Source of the DNA: JAEUMD01 sp964559355
Lineage (GTDB): Bacteria; Pseudomonadota; Alphaproteobacteria; Rhizobiales; Hyphomicrobiaceae
Direction: 5' to 3'
NCBI GenBank assembly: GCA_964559355.1
Contig: CAZLHQ010000033.1
Coordinates: 1-25,053 of the forward strand
DNA: 25,053 nt
Part shown: positions 6,853 through 15,537 of the stretch, piece by piece
Layout of the letters: every line of letters begins with the position of its first letter
How positions within the stretch are numbered: position 1 is the first letter of the stretch
Translations under genes and position numbers: made by a program
Notes under the pieces: generated by a model
Told to the model about the DNA's origin: nothing
Seen by the model: the letters and a program-made list of their open reading frames with translations, nothing else
The model's database searches: none

Positions 6853-8448
6853 ATGGCCGAGGATGCGTTTCAGTCGCAGGCTGCTGCCGCAGATGCCACA
6901 CTGCCTAGTATCGGGCGGCGAGATCTGTTGAAGGGCGGCGTCAGCTTTGCGACGGCGATGGCGCTGTGCCAGGCGATCGGAGCGTCCGTCGGGCTCGCAC
7001 AGGCTGAAGAGACGTCTTCTGGCGCGCCGTTCTCGCCCGAAATCGTGAAAAAGCTTGCCGAACAGCTTTCGCGCAGCGTGTTCGAAAAGCCGCGCGCGGC
7101 GGTGCAGCCACCGTTCGACAAGCTCACCTACGACCAATATCGCGACATCCGCTTTCGCACCGAGAAGGCTGTGTGGCGCGGCGAAGGGCTCGACTACGAA
7201 CTGCAACTCTTTGCGCTGGGCTACCTCTACGACGTGCCCGTCGAGATCGAGATCGTCGACAAGGGTATGTCTCGGCCGCTCAAGGCGGATGGTCGCCTGT
7301 TCTCAATCGGCCCGCTGATCGGCAAGGGATCGGAAGCGGCCCCGTATGGCTTTTCAGGTTTCCGCGTGCATGGTCCGCTGAATCGCGCCGATGTGTTCGA
7401 CGAGTATCTGGTGTTTCAAGGCGCCAGCTATTTCCGCGCGGTCGGTCGCCACCAGCGCTATGGCCTTTCGGCGCGCGGGCTCGCCATCGATACGGCTCGC
7501 CCGACGGGTGAGGAGTTCCCATTCTTCCGCGGCTTCTGGATTGAAAAGCCCGCCAAGGGCGATTCCCAGGTCGTCATCCACGCGCTGCTCGACAGCCCAT
7601 CCACCACTGGCGCCTATCGCTTCACGGTCAAGCCTGGTGAGGCGACCATCGTCGATGTCGAGCTGATCCTTTATCCGCGTCGCGACATCACGCACGTCGG
7701 GCTGGCGCCGTTGACGAGCATGTACCGGCACGGCGCCGCGCAGAACCGGTTGCCGCTCGACTACCGGCCGGCGGTCCACGACAGCGAAGGGCTCGCCATG
7801 CTCAACGGTCGCGGCGAACGGCTGTGGCGGCCGATCGCCAATCCGCGCACGCTGCAGACCAGCGCCTTTCTCGACAAGGATCCCAAAGGCTTCGGCCTCG
7901 TCCAGCGCGACCGCCACTTCTCCTCCTACGAGGATTTGGAGGCGCGCTACGAGTGGCGGCCAACAGTGTGGATCGAGCCCAAGGCGCCGTGGGGTGATGG
8001 CTATATCGAGTTGATCGAGATCCCTTCGGAAACCGAAATCCACGACAACATCGTTTGCTACTGGAAACCGGCCAAGGGGTTGGTCGCGGGTAGCGCCTAC
8101 CAGTTCGCATACCAGATGTCGTGGGCGGCAAGCGTGCCGGTGGCCTGGTCGGGGCTGAGCGTCGTCAAGACGCGGCTCGGTGTCGGCGCCAATCCCGATC
8201 AGCGCCTGTTCGTCATCGACTTTGCCGGTCCCGCGAAGGCGGAACTCGGTGCGCTGCCGAGCGCCGAGGTACAGAGCAGCCACGGTTCCATCGCCAATCT
8301 GGTGGTGCAGGAAAATGCCGAGACCAAGGGCGTGCGCGTCAGCTTCGTTCTCAATGCGGCCGGAACCGACGTCGCCGAATTGCGTCTAGGTCTTAAAGCC
8401 AACGATCGCCTGATCTCTGAGAACTGGCTCTATCGATGGACAAGGTGA
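6853..8448 (+). CDS. Periplasmic glucan biosynthesis protein, OpgG/OpgD family, Tat-exported
   Basis: The protein works in the periplasm in synthesis of osmoregulated periplasmic glucans, shaping the beta-glucan backbone made by OpgH. The product is 531 aa from this start. A twin-arginine signal, GRRDLLKGG followed by a hydrophobic stretch, lies near residues 21-45. The mature part begins FSPEIVKKLAEQLS and contains family-typical stretches such as FDKLTYDQYRDIRFR, FRGFWIEKP and YQFAYQMSW. The Tat signal resembles E. coli OpgD, while the operon position directly before opgH resembles opgG, so I leave the symbol open. The start is uncertain: in-frame ATGs at 6766, 6799, 6805, 6817 and 6832 also exist. 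I chose 6853 because it puts the Tat arginines at residues 22-23 and has GAGG upstream. The gene overlaps the next by 13 bases, implying coupled translation. Confidence 0.88.
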   Translation: MAEDAFQSQAAAADATLPSIGRRDLLKGGVSFATAMALCQAIGASVGLAQAEETSSGAPFSPEIVKKLAEQLSRSVFEKPRAAVQPPFDKLTYDQYRDIRFRTEKAVWRGEGLDYELQLFALGYLYDVPVEIEIVDKGMSRPLKADGRLFSIGPLIGKGSEAAPYGFSGFRVHGPLNRADVFDEYLVFQGASYFRAVGRHQRYGLSARGLAIDTARPTGEEFPFFRGFWIEKPAKGDSQVVIHALLDSPSTTGAYRFTVKPGEATIVDVELILYPRRDITHVGLAPLTSMYRHGAAQNRLPLDYRPAVHDSEGLAMLNGRGERLWRPIANPRTLQTSAFLDKDPKGFGLVQRDRHFSSYEDLEARYEWRPTVWIEPKAPWGDGYIELIEIPSETEIHDNIVCYWKPAKGLVAGSAYQFAYQMSWAASVPVAWSGLSVVKTRLGVGANPDQRLFVIDFAGPAKAELGALPSAEVQSSHGSIANLVVQENAETKGVRVSFVLNAAGTDVAELRLGLKANDRLISENWLYRWTR

Positions 8449-10424
8449 GCACGGTGAAGGGTATGAGCGAAGTCACGACGCCTGCGGGCAGTGATGGTGT
8501 GCGCGACGCCAGTGATCCCAGCCTGTTGCCGCCGGCGTCGGCGCCGCTCGACATGCCCGAGCAGGATTTTGCCAGCGAGCCGACAGCGCCACGCCGCCGT
8601 AAGCGGTCTGTGGAATTGGCGCCTCGCCTCGCCTTGTTCGGCGGTAGCGCGCTGCTGACGGCGGCGTTCGGCTATGAACTCTATCAAGTGCTGAGCGTCA
8701 TCGGTTTGACGCCGCTGCAGATGCTGTTCCTGGTGCTGTCGACGCTGTCGTTTGGCTGGATCGCGTTCGGCTCGCTCAGTGCGGCGCTCGGCTTCCTGCC
8801 GCTGGTTGCCGGTGAGCGCCCCGACAACATTGATCTGCCGGACGCTTCCGGCCCGCTTGCAGCCAGAACGGCGCTGCTGTTTCCCGTCTATCACGAGGAC
8901 CCGGCCCACATCGCAGGAACCATCGAGGCGATCGCCGGCGATATCCTCGCACTCGGGCGCAACCAGCAGTTCGACGTCTTCATCCTGTCCGATACGCGCG
9001 GAGACGAGGCGGGCGCAGCGGAAGAACGTGTCTATCGTGCGCTCGCCGAGCGCCTGGGCGACGTGGTTCCCGTCTATTATCGCCGCCGCCTGGCCAACAC
9101 CGCGCGCAAGGCGGGCAATATCAAGGATTGGGTCGAGCGCTTCGGCGCCGCATATCCGTTCTTCGTTATTCTCGATGGCGACAGCGTCATGTCCGGCGCG
9201 ACTCTGGTTCGCCTGGCGCGCGCCATCGAGGCCGATGCCCACGCCGGCCTCATCCAGACCGTGCCGCGCCTCACCGGCGGAACCACGCTGCTGCAGCGCT
9301 TGCAGCAGTTCGCAGCGCAGGTCTACGGCCCCCTGGTCGCATCCGGCCTTGCCATCTGGCATCGCAACGAAGGCAACTACTGGGGTCACAATGCGATCAT
9401 CCGTACGGCGGCATTTGCGGGGGCCGCGGGACTGCCCGAGCTGTCCGGCAAGGCGCCGTTCGGCGGACACATCCAGAGCCACGATTTCGTCGAGGCGGTC
9501 TTGTTGCAGCGGGCCGGATATGGCGTGCACATGGCTCCGACGCTGGATGGTTCCTATGAGGGCCTGCCGCCGACGCTGATGGAACTGGTGGTTCGCGACC
9601 GGCGCTGGGCGCAGGGCAACTTGCAGCACCTGTCGATCGTCGGCGCAAACGGCATCACCGGCATGGGGCGCGTGCATCTGGTGATGGGGGCGCTGTCCTA
9701 CATCGTTTCGGCGGTATGGGCCGCGTCGTTGGTATTCGGCGTGCTGCTCGCCTTGCAGAGCCGGAACATGCTGCCCGACTATTTTCCCGATGGCCATTCG
9801 CTGTTCCCGAAGTGGCCGGTGATGGACCCGGGCGCCGCCGCCCGTCTCTTCATCGGCACAATGGCCGTGGTGCTGCTGCCCAAGGTGCTCGGCCTCATTC
9901 TCGAGATCAAGCGGGCGCGGGCGGCGCGTGAGGATTGGGGGGCGCTACGTGCGACAGCCGGCGTCACCGTCGAGACCGTGTTCTCGATGTTGATGGCGCC
10001 GATCCTGATGATGACGCAGACGGTCGCCGTCACCGAAATCATGCTCGGGCGCGATTCCGGCTGGAAGGCACAGAGGCGTGACAACGGCGAAGTTCATTTT
10101 GCCGACGCCATGCGCTTTCACGCACCGCATACGGTCCTCGGCATCATCACCGCTCTGATCTCCTACAATGTGGCGCCGTCGTTGCTGCTGTGGATGTCGC
10201 CGGTGGTGTTCGGGCTCCTGCTGGCTGCACCGATTGGATGGCTGGTAGCGCAACCCGCCGGTCGCGCAATGAGTGCGCTGCTGTCGACGCCAGAGGATCG
10301 CGCGCCGCCGGCAATACTGCAGCGCGCCGCGCAGGCGATCGATCGCTGGCGCTTGCGCATCGAGCAGGCGGCATTGACCGCCGATAACGACACCGGCAAG
10401 CCGCTGGCGCACAGCGCTGCTTGA
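8436..10424 (+). CDS. opgH: Glucans biosynthesis glucosyltransferase OpgH (MdoH)
   Basis: This inner-membrane family-2 glycosyltransferase polymerises glucose from UDP-glucose into the linear backbone of periplasmic glucans and moves it across the membrane. The product is 662 aa. An N-terminal cytoplasmic tail precedes two membrane spans (about 64-85 and 95-122). The catalytic domain shows the metal-binding ILDGDS (D247, D249), the SHDFVEA acidic site (D350) and RDRRWAQGN (about 387-395), equivalent to the QxxRW motif of processive beta-glucosyltransferases. Several membrane spans follow (about 410-450, 470-490, 520-550, 580-610). It is shorter than the roughly 850-residue E. coli protein, mainly at the N-terminus. 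The start overlaps the previous gene; an ATG at 8463 with AAGGTGAG upstream is an alternative. It faces ycjF, with only 33 bases between the two stop codons. Confidence 0.92.
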   Translation: MDKVSTVKGMSEVTTPAGSDGVRDASDPSLLPPASAPLDMPEQDFASEPTAPRRRKRSVELAPRLALFGGSALLTAAFGYELYQVLSVIGLTPLQMLFLVLSTLSFGWIAFGSLSAALGFLPLVAGERPDNIDLPDASGPLAARTALLFPVYHEDPAHIAGTIEAIAGDILALGRNQQFDVFILSDTRGDEAGAAEERVYRALAERLGDVVPVYYRRRLANTARKAGNIKDWVERFGAAYPFFVILDGDSVMSGATLVRLARAIEADAHAGLIQTVPRLTGGTTLLQRLQQFAAQVYGPLVASGLAIWHRNEGNYWGHNAIIRTAAFAGAAGLPELSGKAPFGGHIQSHDFVEAVLLQRAGYGVHMAPTLDGSYEGLPPTLMELVVRDRRWAQGNLQHLSIVGANGITGMGRVHLVMGALSYIVSAVWAASLVFGVLLALQSRNMLPDYFPDGHSLFPKWPVMDPGAAARLFIGTMAVVLLPKVLGLILEIKRARAAREDWGALRATAGVTVETVFSMLMAPILMMTQTVAVTEIMLGRDSGWKAQRRDNGEVHFADAMRFHAPHTVLGIITALISYNVAPSLLLWMSPVVFGLLLAAPIGWLVAQPAGRAMSALLSTPEDRAPPAILQRAAQAIDRWRLRIEQAALTADNDTGKPLAHSAA

Positions 10425-10457
10425 GTGGCGCTGCAATTGGTCTATTCGATTGCCGGT

Positions 10458-11537
10458 TCAGCGGTTGATGCGCGTCGAGCGGCTAGCCGCGGCCTCGCCC
10501 GCCTGCTCGCTCTGGCGCAGGCTGCGCACAACCTCGGCCACGAGATCGCGCACGCGAATGGGCTTTGCCTCGATGAACGGCAATGGCCGGCAAACCTCGA
10601 TTGCCGCGGCTCCCACGCGGGCGGTCAGCGCGCCATTGAACACGCCCTCGCCGAGCCGCCGTGACAATCGCCGCACCAGGTCCTGGCCCAAGAACTGCCC
10701 GACGAGATCATCGGTCATGGCGACGCCGCCGGTAGCGATGATGTGGGTGATGACCATGCGGGCGAGCCGCAGCGCGCCGACAACGCCGGGCCTACCGCCG
10801 TAAAGCGTGGCCAGTCCGCGCAGCATGCGCACATTCTCAAACAACACGTAGAGAATGGCGAAGAAGAAGACCGGCGACAGCGCCGTGACGATCGAGACGC
10901 GCTTTGCCGATTTCAGGATAGCGCGGCGGGCCTCGCCGTCGAGCGGCGCGACGAGTTCGCGTTCGGCCAGGGCCAGCAGTGCGCCTGCATCGTGCACGTC
11001 CTTCTCGTGCTCGCGAAAACGCGCCATGCCCCACTTGAGATCGGAGCGGCCGGCATAAAGGGCGCGAATGCGGCGCGCCACCTGCCGTTCGGCGTCGGCA
11101 TCACCCGCCGCCATCGCGGTCGTGACGTCGGTTTTGATCTGCGCCAGCCGATTGAGGCGTAAAAAACCGATCAGCTCCTTGATCGCCAGAACCGTGGCGG
11201 AGACGGCGGCAACAATAGTCAGACCATAGGCAGTCCAGCCGACGAAGTCGTCGCGTGCGAGCGCGGCAGAGGCGAGCCGGGCGAACCACGCACCGATGCC
11301 GAGCATGGCAAGACCCGTCAGCGCCGAGATCAGCAAACTGCCCCAGCCTACTCCGCGGCTAAGATCACTCACTGTCGGCCGCCGGGCGGCGGGGTCGGAT
11401 GATTGGCTTTCGGGCGTGGCGGCATCTGGCGCCGCCGTCGCCGCATCGATTTCCGGCGGCGGCGTCTCGGCGACCTCCAGTGCGGGATCGTCGGCGGCAA
11501 ACGCACGCGGGCGGCGCGGTTTTGTCTGATCGGTCAT
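10458..11537 (-). CDS. ycjF: YcjF-type inner-membrane protein (DUF697)
   Basis: The product is 359 aa. A Pro/Ala-rich cytoplasmic N-terminus (1-65) is followed by two membrane spans at about 68-90 and 103-125 (GWGSLLISALTGLAMLGIG; TAYGLTIVAAVSATVLAIK). A charged region with LKWGMARFREHEKDVHDA comes next, then hydrophobic segments near 215-240 and 255-280 in the DUF697 part. The family is the TIGR01620/YcjF group, usually encoded next to ycjX. The physiological role is not settled; in enterobacteria the genes belong to the phage-shock-protein (Psp) regulon. The start overlaps the stop of ycjX (ATGA at 11534-11537), so translation is probably coupled. The last codons lie 33 bases from the opgH stop. 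Confidence 0.9.
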   Translation of the reverse strand: MTDQTKPRRPRAFAADDPALEVAETPPPEIDAATAAPDAATPESQSSDPAARRPTVSDLSRGVGWGSLLISALTGLAMLGIGAWFARLASAALARDDFVGWTAYGLTIVAAVSATVLAIKELIGFLRLNRLAQIKTDVTTAMAAGDADAERQVARRIRALYAGRSDLKWGMARFREHEKDVHDAGALLALAERELVAPLDGEARRAILKSAKRVSIVTALSPVFFFAILYVLFENVRMLRGLATLYGGRPGVVGALRLARMVITHIIATGGVAMTDDLVGQFLGQDLVRRLSRRLGEGVFNGALTARVGAAAIEVCRPLPFIEAKPIRVRDLVAEVVRSLRQSEQAGEAAASRSTRINR

Positions 11538-13012
11538 CTGAGGCGGTCTCCGATCAGGAATTCGAGCGCGCGGTCGAGGCGGATGTGGGGCATCGAGACG
11601 GGCTGACCGTCGCTGGCCGACAGCGCAAGCCGGGGCGGACGAAAGCGAACCACGTCGACGTCGCGCTGGGCTGGGGGCGCATCGCTGAGACCGGCAAGGG
11701 CGGCTGCCGGTTCTTCGGGGAGATCGCCGGGGAATACGGCGACCTCGGTCTTGCCGTCGAAGACACGCCCGTCGATGGTTTCGCCCGGCAGCGGCGTGCC
11801 GATAATGCAGGCCAGCCGCTCGCCGCCGTGCTTGGCATGCGCCTCGCGCGTTGCCCGTAGCGCGGCGATCGCCATCACGCTGACGTCGGCACCGGCGCTG
11901 CTGGCGCGGGCGATGGCGCGGTCGGTGATGTGGCGCAGCAGGGCCTCCAGGCGATCGTGATCGGTATGATGTAAATGATCGGCCTTGGTGGCGGCAAACA
12001 GCAGATGATCGACACGGCGCGACAGCAACGACGTCAGCCAGCTGTTGGCGCCGGGCCGGAAGGCCGACAACGCCCCTTCGAGTGCCCGCTCGAGATCGGC
12101 AACGGCGCGGGCGCCGCCGTTCATCGCGCCCAACGCGTCGACCAGCACGATCTGGCGGTCGATGCGGCTGAAATGATCGCGGAAGAATGGCCGCACGACA
12201 TGCGCCTTGTAGCTTTCATAGCGCCGTTGCAGAAGGCCGGCCAGCGCCTGGGTCGCTGCCGGTTCGCTATCGCCGGGTGAAGCCAGCGGGAAGAACGTGA
12301 GGAGAGGCGAGCCCTCCAGGTCGCCGGGCATCAGGAAGCGGCCGGGTGAGAGCGTGGCGATACCACCGTTGGCGCGCCGCGCTTCGGCGAGATAGGCGGT
12401 GAAGAGCCGCGCGCCTTCCAGCGCCTGTTGCTCGGGGTCGGCGTTCGATGAGGCATCCGGCAATGCCGCGAGAAACGCCTGCATCGCCTTGGCGGCGTCT
12501 CCTTCGGCGTGCGCACGCAGATGCACCTGCGCCTCATTGCTCCAGGCGGCGAAGCTCTTTTCGAGAAGCCCCAAGTCGGTCAGCCATTCACCGGGATAAT
12601 CGACAATGTCGACATGCAGCCGCGCCGGGCCGAACCGCCGCCACAGGCTGCCTACGGGTTCATACTCGATGGTCACGCGCAGCTCTGAAATACGCCGCGT
12701 CGAGTCGGGCCACGTCGGCGGATCGGCCGACAGCGCCGCCAGATGGCGCTCGTAGTCGAAGCGCGGCACCGCATCGTCGGGTTGCGGCTCGAGGAAAGCG
12801 CGCAGAATTCGGCCTTCGGCATGAGGCTTGAAGAACGGCAGCCGTCCGCCGACAACCAGATTGCGCACCAGCGAGGTGATGAAAACGGTCTTGCCGGCAC
12901 GCGACAGGCCGGTAACACCGAGCCGCAGCGTCGGTGTCATGAGATCGCTGACAAAGCTGCCAGCCGAGCGCAGGGCTTGGGTGGCGGAGGTGGTGAGGGA
13001 TTGAAGTGGCAA
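11534..13012 (-). CDS. ycjX: YcjX-type P-loop NTPase (DUF463)
   Basis: The product is 492 aa. A Walker A motif GLSRAGKT lies at residues 35-42, followed by VFITSLVRNLV. The switch-like VDIVDYPGEWLTDLGLL stretch, the segment IVLVDALGAMNGGARA, and LLFAATKADHLHHTDHDRL (an NKxD-like ATKAD) identify the YcjX family of GTPase-fold proteins. YcjX is predicted to act at the cytoplasmic face of the membrane with YcjF, its overlapping downstream neighbour. Enterobacterial relatives are induced by envelope stress, and the precise function is unknown. The ATG at 13012 is used; LRLGVTGLSRAGKT starts about 30 residues in, as usual for the family. Confidence 0.92.
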   Translation of the reverse strand: MPLQSLTTSATQALRSAGSFVSDLMTPTLRLGVTGLSRAGKTVFITSLVRNLVVGGRLPFFKPHAEGRILRAFLEPQPDDAVPRFDYERHLAALSADPPTWPDSTRRISELRVTIEYEPVGSLWRRFGPARLHVDIVDYPGEWLTDLGLLEKSFAAWSNEAQVHLRAHAEGDAAKAMQAFLAALPDASSNADPEQQALEGARLFTAYLAEARRANGGIATLSPGRFLMPGDLEGSPLLTFFPLASPGDSEPAATQALAGLLQRRYESYKAHVVRPFFRDHFSRIDRQIVLVDALGAMNGGARAVADLERALEGALSAFRPGANSWLTSLLSRRVDHLLFAATKADHLHHTDHDRLEALLRHITDRAIARASSAGADVSVMAIAALRATREAHAKHGGERLACIIGTPLPGETIDGRVFDGKTEVAVFPGDLPEEPAAALAGLSDAPPAQRDVDVVRFRPPRLALSASDGQPVSMPHIRLDRALEFLIGDRLR

Positions 13013-13151
13013 CCCAGGGGCCTCGCGCGGGAGTTCGCCTTAAGGTGGCGACTTAGCGGCCGCAGCGCAAGAAGGGTGAGGACCAGCCAACAGCTTGTCG
13101 TCCGGCGCGAGAGCAGCCGCCCGAGCGAGATTGCAGTATCAGCGGGTCGTT

Positions 13152-13238
13152 TCAGCCGTAAGTGACGACAAAAATGCCGGCGGAAATGACAGTCAGCCCC
13201 ATCAAGATGATGGTGGTGGAGCGCAGGAACTCGATCAT
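13152..13238 (-). CDS. Very small single-span membrane protein (28 aa)
   Basis: The product is 28 aa: MIEFLRSTT, then the hydrophobic segment IILMGLTVISAGIFVVTYG to the stop. It is a textbook single-span miniprotein with a short charged N-terminus. A strong ribosome binding site, AAAGGGGGA, ends 8 bases before the ATG, which is the main reason to accept such a short frame. It lies upstream of ycjX on the same strand, 139 bases away, so it may be its own transcript or the first gene of that operon. I do not recognise a family. The alternative is that the hydrophobic run is chance, but strong Shine-Dalgarno, ATG and transmembrane character together make that less likely. Confidence 0.5.
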   Translation of the reverse strand: MIEFLRSTTIILMGLTVISAGIFVVTYG

Positions 13239-13519
13239 GGCCTAGGTCCCCCTTTCCTGGGGTGATTCGAGCGCGAAGGGATGTGCGCGCTTTCAGTATG
13301 GGCACAATCGCATTGAGGAAGAGTTTCAGCGGTTCCCCAGGGAACCAGGGGGGCGATTAACCGCTGTGAAAGGGCCACGACTGCCCGCTAGCCAGGGATC
13401 AGACCGACTTTGGCGGTTGCTCTTGGAGCTTTCGATCGCTGTCGGGACGCCCCGTCTCCCGCGGCGTCCCACGGGTTCGATGCCTTGCATCGAGGTTCTT
13501 CGAGACGTTGGTTTCCCGG

Positions 13520-13720
13520 TCAAATGTCTTGAGCCGATACCGGCGCGCAGCGCCAGCGCACGATACGCCAGCCGGGATGCTCATCAGCCCATTTGCCGAA
13601 ATGCGCGGGCGCGTGCAGCGCGCACATGTCGGGTGAGATATCGCTCATCAGTGGGATCTTGTGATCCTTGCACTGGGCGGGCTCGGCGAGCAGGCAGGCC
13701 GAAATGATGATGGCGATCAT
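13520..13720 (-). CDS. Small cysteine-containing conserved-type protein (66 aa)
   Basis: The product is 66 aa, starting MIAIIISACLLAEPAQCKDH and continuing with HAPAHFGKWADEHPGWRIVRWRC. The four cysteines are C9, C17, C33 and C58. From memory this pattern (a hydrophobic start followed by a spaced set of Cys and a Trp-Arg-Cys end) matches a family of small uncharacterised rhizobial proteins, but I cannot name it. The first 15 residues could be a short signal or membrane segment, or simply a beta strand. A longer frame starting at 13771 adds 17 residues without hydrophobic character, so I prefer the ATG at 13720, which has GGGAAA upstream. It lies 96 bases after fhcC on the same strand and could be the last gene of that transcript. 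Confidence 0.65.
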   Translation of the reverse strand: MIAIIISACLLAEPAQCKDHKIPLMSDISPDMCALHAPAHFGKWADEHPGWRIVRWRCAPVSAQDI

Positions 13721-13816
13721 GATCTGTTTCCCGGCGACAGCGGTTGAGCGTCTCTTGGGAAACGAGAACAACCGGCAATCGGATCACCGGTGATGGCATC
13801 TGCAACAATTGCCCGC

Positions 13817-14626
13817 CTATGCCGTCAGCAGCAATTCGCCCTTGCCGAAGATGGCGAGATCGCCGGAATACTTGTGCACCTTGTCGGGCAGTGGCGACGG
13901 TGCAAGGGCACCCAGGCGCTGTTTGGCATCGCGCGAAAGCACGCGCAAAATAACCAGATCGTGGAAGCCGCCATCGCCGAACGTGGCGCAGAACTTTTCG
14001 ACCTGCGGTCCAATCAGCGTGCCGCGCCGCATCTGCAAACCGGGCTCCTCGGCAAAGCCCGTCGCAGTCCAAAGCGTGCCTCCCATCATGCGTACACCGG
14101 CCCAGCGGCCGAAACGGCCCTTGGCAATGATGGTGCCGCGCCGCATGCGGTCGCCGGCGCGCTCGCCGATATTGCCATCGACCACGATGGAGCCGCCCTG
14201 CATGCCGTATTGCGCACCCGTGCGCACACCACCGACGGCATCGCCGGCATTGCCCGTGACGTGGACGATACCGCCCTTCATCGCCGCGCCGAGACCCTCG
14301 CCCGTATTGCCGCGGATTTCGAGCCGTCCGTCCTTCATGCTGGCTGCCGCAAACGCGCCGACCTCGCCTTCGACGATAAGGCTGCCAGCGGCAAGTTCGG
14401 CGCCGACGAAGTCGAGGCGTGAGGAGCCGCCGGCAATCGTCAGCACGTCGCCGCCCGCCCCGTCGATGGCAAATACATCGCCGACGGTGAGGGGAGACTT
14501 CGACGTGCCCAAGACGATACGTGCGATCTCGGCGTGCGACTTTCCGGCTAGCGCAACAGGCGTCAGCGCCCGGCAATCGAGGCGCTCTGCGGGCTCGCCC
14601 TTCAACGTCAGCTTCACACCGCTCAT
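13817..14626 (-). CDS. fhcC: Formyltransferase/hydrolase complex subunit C
   Basis: The product is 269 aa, homologous to archaeal formylmethanofuran dehydrogenase subunit C (FwdC/FmdC). It is a structural subunit of the cytoplasmic FhcABCD complex that converts formyl-tetrahydromethanopterin to formate. From about residue 75 the sequence carries the family's repeated glycine pattern, seen in VEGEVGAFAAASMKDG, RGNTGEGLGAAMKGG, TGNAGDAVGGVRTG, DGNIGERAGDRMRRG and KGRFGRWAGVRMMGG. These repeats form the beta-helix that resembles the C-terminal domain of glutamate synthase. I chose the ATG at 14626 because it overlaps the fhcD stop codon in an ATGA arrangement. The same frame continues upstream but is a shadow of fhcD. 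It is the last fhc gene in the operon. Confidence 0.95.
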   Translation of the reverse strand: MSGVKLTLKGEPAERLDCRALTPVALAGKSHAEIARIVLGTSKSPLTVGDVFAIDGAGGDVLTIAGGSSRLDFVGAELAAGSLIVEGEVGAFAAASMKDGRLEIRGNTGEGLGAAMKGGIVHVTGNAGDAVGGVRTGAQYGMQGGSIVVDGNIGERAGDRMRRGTIIAKGRFGRWAGVRMMGGTLWTATGFAEEPGLQMRRGTLIGPQVEKFCATFGDGGFHDLVILRVLSRDAKQRLGALAPSPLPDKVHKYSGDLAIFGKGELLLTA

Positions 14627-15537
14627 GGCAGCAGATCCTTCAGGTGATAGTGGTGCTGGCCGAGATTGCCGCCGTAGTTGCCAGCGCTGATTCGCGTGAC
14701 GCCCTTGCCGGGCCCGGTGCTGGTGATCGCCTTCAAGCCTGCACGCATGGCCTCGCCGACCGATGACGCGGTGAGGCCGTCGATGACGATCTCGAGCACG
14801 GCCAGCGTGTCGGGCGACAGCTCGCTTTTGACCGCGCCGCGCAGCGTCGGGCAGAAGGCGTCGTTGGTCGAGGCGATGACACCCTTGTACTTGGAGCCGA
14901 CCTTGGAGCCCGAGCGGACGATGCCGCCGGGAAACGGCGTTATGACATCGGCGACCTTGGCCATCGCCGCCACGGCGGCCTCGCAGGTTTCGAGCAGGCC
15001 GGCGCGATCTTTGCCGAGAACGAGCAGGTTGCCGCCGCCGACCGCATCGGTGGTGATGCCGACGGTATCCTCGGCGATGAACTCGCCATCCATCACCGGG
15101 ACACGCCAAAAGCGGTGCTTGCCGAGCTTTTTTGACGTTTGCCAGCCATCGCCGAAATAACGAAAGCCAGTCGAGAGCTTGATCTTCTGCGATGCTTCGA
15201 GGCCGTTGTAGCAGGCCGAGCCCGGGCTTGTCAGAACGCACTGGCCGACGCGCGTCTTCAATTGGCCCGCCACCATGTCGGGCGAGAATGAGAAGACGAG
15301 GCAGCGCACGCCGGGCCGCCCGTCGGGCGTCTCATCAGGGCTCATCTCGCGATCGATGCCGCACTCCGCACCACAACCGATGACGGAGGTGCCAAAGCCG
15401 GTCATGGTGACGGCGGCCTGCATCGCCCATTTGGCGCTGTCGGCGGTGATGACGATCGCCGTTCCGGTCATGCCGAAGGCTTCCGCGAAGGTGTCGTCGA
15501 TACTGATGCCGTTGATCGTTGCTGCAACCTTTGCCAT
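14623..15537 (-). CDS. fhcD: Formyltransferase subunit D of the Fhc complex (formylmethanofuran:H4MPT formyltransferase)
   Basis: The product is 304 aa, close to the roughly 300 residues of archaeal Ftr. It transfers the formyl group from tetrahydromethanopterin to the methylofuran-type cofactor bound in the complex. Recognisable stretches are INGISIDDTFAEAFGM at the N-terminus, GFGTSVIGCGAECGIDRE, RFWRVPVMDGEF, TDAVGGGNLLVLGK, TPFPGGIVRSGSKVGSKYK, STNDAFCPTLR and the C-terminal ISAGNYGGNLGQHHYHL. It overlaps fhcA by one base (TGATG at 15535-15539) and fhcC by four, so translation of the three is coupled. The longer frame from 16128 is a shadow of fhcA. Confidence 0.97.
   Translation of the reverse strand: MAKVAATINGISIDDTFAEAFGMTGTAIVITADSAKWAMQAAVTMTGFGTSVIGCGAECGIDREMSPDETPDGRPGVRCLVFSFSPDMVAGQLKTRVGQCVLTSPGSACYNGLEASQKIKLSTGFRYFGDGWQTSKKLGKHRFWRVPVMDGEFIAEDTVGITTDAVGGGNLLVLGKDRAGLLETCEAAVAAMAKVADVITPFPGGIVRSGSKVGSKYKGVIASTNDAFCPTLRGAVKSELSPDTLAVLEIVIDGLTASSVGEAMRAGLKAITSTGPGKGVTRISAGNYGGNLGQHHYHLKDLLP

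Noticed and set aside
7354..8283. 309-codon frame antisense to the OpgG/OpgD gene
   Set aside because: Shadow of a well-supported gene on the other strand.
8430..9797. 455-codon frame antisense to opgH
   Set aside because: Arg/Gln/His-rich antisense translation, while opgH has clear catalytic motifs.
12937..13305. 122-codon minus-strand frame upstream of ycjX
   Set aside because: It overlaps the ycjX start and the better supported 28-aa gene in another frame, and its translation is not protein-like.
13331..13346. GGTTCCC-CA-GGGAACC palindrome, considered as a terminator or EcfG-type promoter box
   Set aside because: No T-tract, and no matching -10 sequence at the required distance for the GGAAC-type stress promoter.
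13584..14576. 330-codon minus-strand frame overlapping fhcC
   Set aside because: Out-of-frame shadow of fhcC with arginine-rich composition.
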